A stretch of 64,000 bases of DNA, from positions 1,984,001 through 2,048,000 of the forward strand of contig JARFIW010001670.1 in assembly GCA_036346225.1 (NCBI GenBank), in the 5' to 3' direction. This stretch comes from Platerodrilus igneus (lineage: Eukaryota > Arthropoda > Insecta > Coleoptera > Lycidae). The position numbers and the translations under genes were made by a program. Under the pieces are notes generated by a model. It worked only from the letters and a program-made list of their open reading frames with translations. It was not told the origin of the DNA and did no database searches. Below, piece after piece: positions 23,061 to 33,500 of the stretch (the stretch's first letter is position 1; every line of letters begins with the position of its first letter).

Positions 23061-24119
23061 TGGCACAAGTCGATAGTTACATAATTTCTTGTTATTGTGA
23101 TGCCAGTAAATTCCACTTTGACAACCTATAATACTTTGTTACAATATGCATCATAATCTGATACTCAAATAAAGATGTACTACTAAACGTTTTATTAAAA
23201 TGCGCATTTTAAAATATGCAAAAATATCTTTTGATTATTTTGTCATTCTTCCAATTTCTCTGACTTAAATCAAAACTAACAAATTTTGAAATGGCAAAAT
23301 TCGACATGAATGCAGTAAATGACAATGAAATCACCTACAGTACACAGTGTTGAATTTGGCTAGATAGAATTTTGGAAAATTTCCACTCTGTATTCAAATT
23401 TGTCATCTACTTGGTCATACATGCCAACAAACAAATAAATAAGATTGACAGGTTTCAAAGAAATGAACACTATGGCGATGAAGTTCACCAGTATCTGTTA
23501 CCACTTAATAAAGCATTTATATTGGACAAATACAAAATTTAATTCTTTTTGATGTTGAACTGACATTAGGTCATCACATTTTTTGTGCAGATAATTAATT
23601 CTATTTATCAATGCCAATTGTATGTAAGTAAAGAAATTAAGAATCATGAAATGTATTTCGTAAAAAAACCGTATCTCCTGAACATATACTATTTAACATT
23701 TGATTCTACTATAAAATCATTTTTAGCTATGATTTGAATGATTATGCAAAACCAGAAAAATGTGTGGGAGGTCATGAATATTTGGTACCAACTAGTCATC
23801 TATTCTAGGTAACTTTAAAATCATTTTCATGAATTTTTCCTCTCTGAAATAACGAAATCATCATATACACTTTTATATGGTTACTGCCAATAGATAATAT
23901 CTCCCATTTAACCAAAGTGGTTTCGTGAAACACATATTTAGTTATTTTAAATAATTTGACAAAAACACCTTGAATTGAAATGTCCATATAGTTAGTTGGC
24001 AATAATTTTAAAGAAAATCATTGTTTTAACCCACACAGTTCTTACAACAGCTAAAGAACATTTTATAAAATATCACATACATTGTATTTGTGAAAAGAGA
24101 ACCAACTAATATTTCAAAA
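23061..24119. other. AT-rich spacer
   Basis: Nothing recognisable beyond short chance frames. Confidence 0.4.
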
Positions 24120-25700
24120 AACTGTTAACGTTTGGGCATTACGGAAAATAAATATCAGATGAGAAAGCGGGAAAAGTAATTTAAAACAGACAACTTATTA
24201 TTAAAGCACCTGCATAATTTTGATTTCAGTATAATAGTATTTAATAAACTATTGCTATAAATAGTTCTATTAAAAATCTTAAATTTAGAAATCACAAAAG
24301 TGTTGTTTTATTTCTGTACAATACGTATTAAAATGAAACTCCGGTTCATTAATTACTTTAAAAGCCATCAAAAAGGAAAACAAATTTCAATTCATTTTTC
24401 GTAACATATTAAGAAAACTCTTGTACATTAAAAATGTTCCATTTAATAATACGACGACCCAATTACAGATATTTAGTTAAAATGTATGCAAGACACAATA
24501 AATATTGTTTTTACAATGTAATACAAAAGGAAAAATCATGAGTTGATGAAACCAACAGTGATTAAATTACAAACCAGACATCATTATACAGGACAATACA
24601 TTCATTTATATGAGTTATGCGGAGTTAGCAAAAGAAATCACGACTCAGACATCTTACACACCTTAAGTATATATTAATAGCATACACCACTGAGGTAGAA
24701 TAGTGGGGATAACGACATTGCTAGATAGCCACTTGAATAAAAGAATCAATTCCTTAAAAGTCACCAAGAAGAACATATGGGGGTTAGATAGAAAAGCAAA
24801 GGTTTGTGTTTGTCGTAAACGCCCTAATAATTATAGAATAAATGGGGGTCCACATAATTGATCACAGATTTTGGACATAACCTACAAACCCAAGGAGATT
24901 GAGATTTGTTTCTCAGCAAAACAGTTTGGATTTCAAGGCCCCGAAAGAAGACATATTTCTTGGTTCAATGAATTCATGGTGATTTTCAGATATAACTGTA
25001 GAATTAGATGTATAATTTGACCTGTATTTGTGGTTATCATCTATAAAGTATTGCCCAATATGTAGTGTTATTATTGTTAAGAATATAAGGTTTGGACATT
25101 ACGAGTTTAAAGATAAATAATTGCGGTATTTAACCATAGAGGTTGGATGAGAATGAACTGATAATAAATTTTACCATTTCTGTTTATTGTATTTTGTTAT
25201 AGGAATAGCTCTAGCTAACTAACACAAATTTTAATGTAAGTACATTTAAATATTGTTTTATGCCTATTTGTTTACAGATGCTCAAATGTTATTTTAGAAT
25301 AGAATTAAGCAAGGTGAGCTTAAAATTGTTTTATTTGTTCAAACAGACAGATCACCTTTTGTAAAGAAACCCATTTCAACACAATATCCCGTAATTAACA
25401 ATCCCCTGGTTTAGACATTGGCCAGAAGAAATCCTATTAACCCAGACGTCATTGGCACCCTTTAAACTTGATGAATGGAAAACCTATCAGGGTAAGTGTT
25501 AATAATGGTATAGCTTGAAATTGCGCTTAGGTAAAATTTGGATCATTACTCAATTTTATTCAATTTTCTAGCATTTATTGCTATAGAAACCCACTCCTAC
25601 ATCACTGTAGTTGGTCGGTGTATCCTTATTTTGTTATGGGATTTTCACCCTTTTGGGCCATTCCAAATTTAAAAAGCTAATGTTTCAAATATTCGTAACA
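24120..25700 (+). repeat. 1.6-kb duplicated unit, copy 1
   Basis: It aligns in the same order with 27050-28615: gaaaagtaatttaaaac at about 24170 matches gaaaagtaacttaaaac at about 27100. Shared anchors continue to the tract aatcccctgg, then aaatcctatta..agacgt, aaaacctatcagggtaagtg and the exon-like segment ending ttgttatgggatt. Divergence is high, perhaps a quarter of positions, with many small gaps. No coding frame survives. Confidence 0.7.
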
Positions 25701-27049
25701 AAATCTTCACTCTATACATAAACATGCTTTCATTAATCAACTTAAAATTCAAAACCTTTATCTACTCCAGAACACACTATTAAAAAAACTAAGACGCATG
25801 TATGCCGTACAACCAAACTTACGGAAATTTTATAAAAGGAAATTATATATATTTTTTAAATTAAATAACTAGTACTTAAATGTTAAACAAAATTTTATTA
25901 TTATACATATAATTTAATAAATTTTATTGTTTTAATCAAGTTTGAGTCGGACTACTTAATGATATAAGCTCCCAGCACCACTCAAACAAACAGAAAATTG
26001 TTAACATATATATTCTGTAATTAGTCCCGCGTATTGTGATCGTTTATTGTATCATTATGGGAATATGGCAACGGACGACGGCAACGACGACTATATTAAT
26101 CTAACTTACTTCGTAAGTTTGGTTGATAATAATTATGCATAAAAGAGAGACTATAGTGTAAATAAACATATATAAATATTCTCTGTGAAATTATGACAAA
26201 TTTACTATAATACTGAACCCAACATTTTTATCAAGTAATTTTTTTTTAGACAAAAATCTTTGTTGTCTGTAAAAAAAACACTACATTATAAGCATGTAGA
26301 CTGAAATGTGATTATAACCAGATACATAAAAGGGAGTTAGATTATATGTATTTATTACAAAATTTGTCAGACTTTAAATTAGTGACATAATTGATTGAAC
26401 AATAACAGTATTGGAATTTTTACAAATTCTATAGAACAAACTTTCATTCTAATGTTAAATTTCATTGTAATTTGTTCTTCAACAAACTTGTGTACTGGGT
26501 TCAGTTAAGAAGTTAAATAGTCCTAAGTTTACTTTTCTTAGTTTTAAAATGATCAACATATTATAATAATTTTAGTCTAAGTAAATTTCATGCAACTTGT
26601 CAAATGAATCGATTCCTCTTAAAAAACTGTCCTTGCCAGATACATGTTATTTTCTAATTTATTCGCTTTATGGGCTTTTGTCTTAAAACAGTTCTAAAAC
26701 GCATATCTTTCTTCGTTTCAATGACCAGACTATTAAGAGCTGTTCGTAAATATTAATTGATATGATCTAAAATTACCAGGTTTTGCATATTAACATCTAT
26801 ACATTTCTCAAGCAGTTTCAAGTCTATTTCAATGACCAAACAACCTCTAATGTTGGCCAATATGTCTTCATATGCAGTAAGACTAAAAACTAAGTTAAAA
26901 GAAACATTTGCTGAGGTAACAATATAAAAGCAATAGTGTAATTATAATACTCCCAAAATGATAAAAATAGAAACATGTACATGTGTAGAGACTCGAATAA
27001 TTTTGAAACAACAGCCAACACAAAAACTTGCACAACTGCTGATCATGGG
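25701..27049. other. AT-rich spacer between duplicated units
   Basis: No gene is recognised. Its AT content is like that of the flanks. Confidence 0.4.
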
Positions 27050-28615
27050 TAATTTGTGTTTACTGGTCGGAATAAAAATCACATGAGGAAGAAGGGGAAA
27101 AGTAACTTAAAACGAACAACCCTGTATAACTTTGATTTTATTGTGTTCAAAGGCATGGCATTTTAATAAAATTGATGGTTCTTATCAAAGCATCATCCTA
27201 AAAAACCAGAAAAATAAACAAAACATTTTTAACTATAAAGCTTCCTAGCGGAAGAATGCAATTTTTCTTTAAAGTAAATAACAGTAAATTATTAATAAAT
27301 GCATTCTAAATATGAACTTTTAGAAATTTTAATTAAATTAAATTTAATATTACATAGTTGTGAATACGAAAGAAACCACAGACACTTTAATCTATTTTAA
27401 ATATAATGTATGCAAAACGTAATAAAAATTGAGTGTTTATAATGATAAATATTTATTACTCCGGCCGTGAAATGTTTATAATGACGTTAAATACAAAGGA
27501 AAAACTGCTGAATTAATGAGACCCACAGATTAAATTGCCCACCAAACATTATTATACAGTATAATGTATTCATTTGTATTAGTTACGCATTGTTAACTAA
27601 AAGAAACCATGACAGTCGTGCATCTTCCACATGTTAGTTACATTAATGGCTTACCCTTCCAGAGAAAGTGGGGATAGTGACATGGTTAGACAGCCACCGG
27701 AACTAATTAATTTAATTACTTACAAGTTATCAACACAAACAAATGTGGAGTTAAATAGAAACAAAGTTTGGTTTGTCATAAATGGGATAATAAACAATGG
27801 ACCACGTGGTAACCACCAAATTCGCCATAACCTACAAACACTGAAATAGATTGAAACGGCTTGCTTTCTCAGAAAATTAGTTTGGAATTCAATGCCCCAA
27901 AGGATGAAATAATCACCTTTGGCTTCAATGAACTTTTGTTACGACAATAAAACTGCAAGTTACATTTTTTGTAGAATTAAATATAGTTTTTCTGACGTAT
28001 GATGGTAGTTATCTAAAGTATATTTATATGTAGTGTTACATCGTTAAAGGTGAAAAAATTGGACATTGTCAGTTGATGGTAAAATGGAAGTATGTTGTAA
28101 TTTATTATTCTGTTGAGGTTCAATGTATGAGGAATTTCAGATGAATTGACTGGACAATTTCTGCATTGTTTTGTATGTATTTTGATATAGGTAGGTAACT
28201 AAATGTTAGTGTAAATACATTTAAAAAATTTTTATGCCTATTAGTTTCAAAGAACGTTACTTTAGAATAAATTTAAACAAAGTGAATTAAGATTTGTTTT
28301 TTGTTCAAACATACATGTGACCTTTTGTAAGGAAATTCATTTCACCAAGAGAATACCCCTTAATTACAATCCCCTGGGTTATACGTCATCCAGAGGAAAT
28401 CCTATTAGACTAGACGTAGTTGGCGCCTTTTTAAACGGATTGAAAACCTAACAGGGTAAGTGCCAGTAACAACGTAATCGCACCCGAGCAAAATTTTTAT
28501 CATTATTCAAATTTGTTCCGTTTATTGCTATAGGGACCCATTACTACACTGGCTGGTGCATCTTTATTTTGTTACGGGATTCCCATTCCTTAATGCTTCA
28601 AACACCCATGACATA
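27050..28615 (+). repeat. 1.6-kb duplicated unit, copy 2
   Basis: The second diverged copy, about 2.93 kb downstream of the first in the same orientation. The open frame at 27631-27849 is not matched by an open frame in copy 1, so I do not treat it as a gene. The 3' part is the best conserved (aatcccctgggttatacgtc, aaaacctaacagggtaagtg, ctatagggaccc). Confidence 0.7.
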
Positions 28616-30362
28616 TTTAAAATAAAACAATTCTGCTTGACAGTATAATAATATCTAATAGTGTCCACTTACAATCAAGAAGACAACATTCACAGTACCA
28701 ATTTTGAAAATTGAAACGAAAATAGTAAGTGAAGAGTTAAGAAGTGCATTTGACTAAAAGAGATTGCATATAATAATTTAACCTATAAATGTGTGACTAG
28801 AGCAAAGACAATTCAGTTTCCTTTCTTAACAATTTGAAACAGGTGCATGCCATAGAATCACAGAAGTAGGTGCCCTAGTTAAATAGAAAGTTCTGGAAAT
28901 AAAGTCATATTAAGTGCATAAAATTCAAGTCAATTAAAAAAAGAGGTGCAGGTAAACTTCAAAAGAATTAAAGGAGAGCCTGAATTAGTTTAGATAGAAG
29001 AACTCCTTTCAGTGAAAAATTATGTCAAATTAGATTTTACTGACAGTATTTGGTTCATGGCATTTTATAAATGCCTTTAACAGCGATTCAATTTCAAACA
29101 TTTAGAAACAGAAAAATGTCAATTACACAGATTTTGTAGCAACTATTAGTAATTAAGAAAATAATTAAAAAATGAAAATATCATTAAAATCATTCAATAC
29201 TAAGCCTTTGAAATAATAAAAATGCTATGCACGTATAAGGACTATTATTTAGTATTATGACCAACACATTTCTTCAATTTTGAAACTGCAACTTATAGAT
29301 CATTTCAGTGCAATTGTTGCAAATACAATTGATACAAGACTTCAAGAAAGCTTCTATATTGCAACTAATCCTAATTACACAATAGAATAAGTAAGCCCAA
29401 AACTACTTTGCTACTGCACCAAACTTAAAGCATATGCATTCCTTTTTTTCAGTTGCAGTAATTTAGAAATCAATATCAAAGAAATTATCTAATAAACAAA
29501 TTACATGCACATAGCCTGAAATTTGATGTACAAATAAAATAATTCTAATGATTGCAATTCTGTTTTATTAATTCAATCAAAATTTTAACCTTCCCCATTA
29601 ACTAGTAATAAAACTAATTACTGCAAGTAGGTTGAAATCGAATTACATTTTTACCATGCATTGTGAGTACTACTGTCAATTTTTTTAAAAATAATATGAT
29701 GCGAACTGAAACATGAAAAGAGCCATCAACAAAGTTCAGAAAACCAACAATAATCAAAAATTCCTAAAAAATCAGAATTTAAGATAATATAAAATTGTCT
29801 AGGTATGTTATACATAGCTGTAACCGATGTAAATCATTATTATAAACTATAAATTCAAATAAATACAAATTTCAAGATTCTATAAAATTAAGTAAAATTA
29901 AAGAAGAATTATTCATATTCACAAATAAACTAAATATAAAGAAGATTTAAAGTTACTAGGCTAAAGAGTATCAGACTGTAACAAATATATACATTATAAT
30001 AATCAACATATACCACAACAAATGTATAAATACTAAAATAAAATTAATTTTAAATTCAAGATTTTTGATGTTAATAAAAATTGAAAATTACGCAGTTATT
30101 AGATATAATGAGAATAACTAATGAAATATATAAAAAATTTAAGATCATGCGTTAAAATTTGGCAGTATGGTTGTAATACATAATGCATAATAGTACGAAA
30201 AATTATACTGGTCACTGCAATCAATATTTCTTGCTAGTTTGCACTGCTAACTAAACCCAAATGCTTTTACCTGCTTACTTCTATATGTGATCGTGCAATG
30301 TAGCTTTATAACTTGGTTACCTCAATTTCATTATTAATAATGAGATTCGAATCTAGTAACTG
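28616..30362. other. AT-rich region downstream of the TIF1 stop codon
   Basis: Probably 3' UTR and flanking DNA of the minus-strand gene. A minus-strand AATAAA at 29569-29564, about 800 bp after the stop, is a candidate poly(A) signal, but AT-richness makes chance matches likely. Confidence 0.35.
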
Positions 30363-30515
30363 TCAGTCATTAAGTATCCTCTTATACTTCTTTGTGGGGG
30401 GCTGTGAATCCTCATCTTCAAAATTTTCGTATACAAATTGAGGTAGAAGTTTTTCCAATTGTTCTTCAAAGAATTTCTCTAAAGTTTTAGCATCAATGAA
30501 AACTTGTGCATCCTC
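30363..30515 (-). CDS. bon: TIF1/Bonus terminal exon
   Basis: 153 nt including the TGA stop at 30365-30363. Acceptor ttcttttttcAG|GAGGAT follows a good pyrimidine tract. It encodes the last bromodomain helix ('FIDAKTLEKFFEEQLEKLLP') and a charged tail. The upstream intron spans 30516-35707 and contains a mariner, a MITE, LINE pieces and a possible solo LTR. Confidence 0.85.
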   Translation of the reverse strand, partial: EDAQVFIDAKTLEKFFEEQLEKLLPQFVYENFEDEDSQPPTKKYKRILND

Positions 30516-33500
30516 CTGAAAAAAGAACATATACAGGTATGGAAAAATAAAACAAATGGAAAGCAATAAATTCATTAGTGCTAAGTGAGATAGTATACAC
30601 AACAAAGAAAGTGTTGATGCCATGCTTGCATCTTTTAAGTAGACTGGTATCAATGACATTAAATTACTGCTGTCTATGTATAAGAAACGACCTGTATTTT
30701 GGGCAAATTTGACATAATGCTAGTGTATTCCACAGAAAAAAGTGCAAGGCAGGACTGCACGAGATAACGAGCAGGTTTACTTTTTCTTTTGAAACCAGGC
30801 CAATTGCATCAGAAAATACAATTATGCATATTGTTTATAAATTTGAAAAATGTGGATATTTAAATAATTGTAGAACATGCAATAACATTTACGGTGAGCA
30901 TTCTGTTTGCAACTTAAATGAAGAGCGCGAACTTTGAAAAATCACAGTGTGTAGTTTAGCAGAAACTAATTTTCCTTGTAATAGTACAAATAATAAAGAA
31001 ATTGAAATTCAACCAAGAACAGTTTGGAATATCTTGAAAAAGAAAAATTACCATTGTTATAGCCTGCGGAAGACCATCAAAAGTGTACGAAATTTTGTGA
31101 AGAGATGATGAATCGGGCTAATGAAAACAAAAAATTTATTGGAGATATTCTACTTACTGACGAGTCTTCTTTTAACTTACATAGCCATCATAATCCGTCC
31201 ATAGCTGTTTCTTATTCTTGGGAAAATAAACACATCAGTATTCTTTACCAGGCACAAAACCCCCAAAAAGTTAATGTGTGGGCTGAAATTTTGGACAATT
31301 TCATAATTTGCACACTTTTTGTAGATATTATTCTTTACTTTAGGCTGCTCTAGTGGAATAATTGTTTCCTTGTAAGGTTTACGAGATGACATAATCTTGC
31401 AGTTTTTAAATGGAAACCATAGTGGGCCATACCATCAAGAAATAGCAAATTGCCACTCCCCTTTCCAATAATATAAAAATATTGATGGGTTTGACTAAAA
31501 AATTATGGAGGTATTTGCATTTATTTGATTTTTATGCAAAAATCAAGTAACCATGAAATCAAAAGAATAGATGGTGCCACGGGATCATAAAACAACTCTC
31601 ATCCTAATTTGTTTCTCTACTCTCAGAAATGAATATAAAATAGGTACCAATTATAAAAAAACATTTTTAGTTAAATGAATTAATAATGATATTGACAGAA
31701 AAGTACTAAATTTTACAACATAGTTTCAAAATGCCCACCATTTTGATGTACACATATTTAAGATTTTTCTAATATTTTCTTGTGCACCTTTAAATAGTGT
31801 TGTACCGAATTCCACTATTAGCTGCAGTAATCTTGTTTTTAAATCTTCCAAATTGGTAGGTTTTTCGTTATACAATATGTCTTTTACTGTTCCCCATAAA
31901 CAGAAATTTATCAGAATTAGATCAGGAGATCTAAGAGGCCAAGGAATGGGACGTCTAGTACCAATCCAGTCAGCAAATCTTTCTAATAAATAATTTGAAA
32001 CTATTTGTGCATTGTGGGCAGGTGCCCCACCATGTTGAAAATAATTTAAATTTCGTATCAGATTTAATTGCAGTTTATTCAGCATTTCTTCTAATTCGTT
32101 TTTCAGAAATGATATATCATTCTGAATTTAAATTGTGTTCGTAAAAATAAGGATTATATTCCAAACGGCTGTTCTTGTAATTTATATTTATACAAGATAA
32201 ATTAACAAAACAATCAATCTTTACAGAATAATTAAATTTTGAAATCGACCCGTTGCATTGCATGTCACACCTTACATTAATAATACTTTTCGAACATATA
32301 ACCATCAACTCAACATTTGTCATACACATTTAGCAATTATAGTGCCACCAAGCAAACATAGGACTTGGGAGGCGTGTCCTTGGTGTCACTGCCTGCTAAG
32401 TATACTCAAAGTAGAAAGCTTTTATTTGTCAAATTGAAATATTTGAAAGGTTAAGTTCTTAATATTCAACATTAAAGGCATTATTGTATTTTTTAACCTT
32501 TAATAATTTTAGAAGATTTAATTAACAATGACCACACCATGGAATTTTAAATTTGCTTAAAAATGCTTTGTTCCCACAGTGTACTTTAAAACACATCGTT
32601 TTCTGATTGGTTCCATATGTTGTTGTTGGAAATTAATTCACAACTTTTCCGGGTCCTATGTTTGCTTGGTGGCACTGTATTTAGCATAATTCAGTAATAG
32701 AAACTACCCAGAAGCAGATATAGACACTGGCCACAACATCATAATTATGAAGGTCGCTCTTAAATTAAAAAATTTGAAAACGGGAACGGAAAAAGGCACC
32801 TTAACTTTGAAAAACTAAAAGATAAAGATATCCATCCAAGATTTGGAAAAAAGTCAAATGAATTGTTGAAAGACATCGGGAAAATTTTGGATACTAAGGA
32901 AGTAGAAACAGAATGCAGGTCAGGAACTTGCAGCACTAGAACAGCAATCAGTCATTGAAAAGGATATGACTTACGATATTCTATACTTAGAAGTGAGATT
33001 GAATTGGCATTAAAGATTCTGAAAAATGGTAAGTATAGCACTGAGTATAGATAAGGTGTAAGCAGAAACTCTAAAAGTCGCTAGACAAGCAGTAACGGAA
33101 CGTCTCTTCCAACCTGGAAGATTTTAACCTTTTCCTTTTCTTTTAATAATTAAAGAAATGCTTTTTCTGTGATTTCATTCCTGTAATAGCAATTAGATTT
33201 TTACGTCTTACAAAACTTGACCACAATTGAAAACTTAGCTAGATGTTATCAAATGAAACAACCAATGTTCTAATCGATCACTTTTAATATCTAATATGTA
33301 ATATGACAGAAACAGAATAATCCTTTTTAAGTTACTTAAATAAATTTATCAATGCCAAGATCAATTTCATAAAAGTAGTAACCTACTATTATTGCAACAT
33401 AACCAATAAATTTATCAAACGTATATTTTATTTATATTCACATAATTCCCAAGAAGTTGGCAAAATTAAATCGACTAAATATGAGCTCGTGTCTTGCAGG

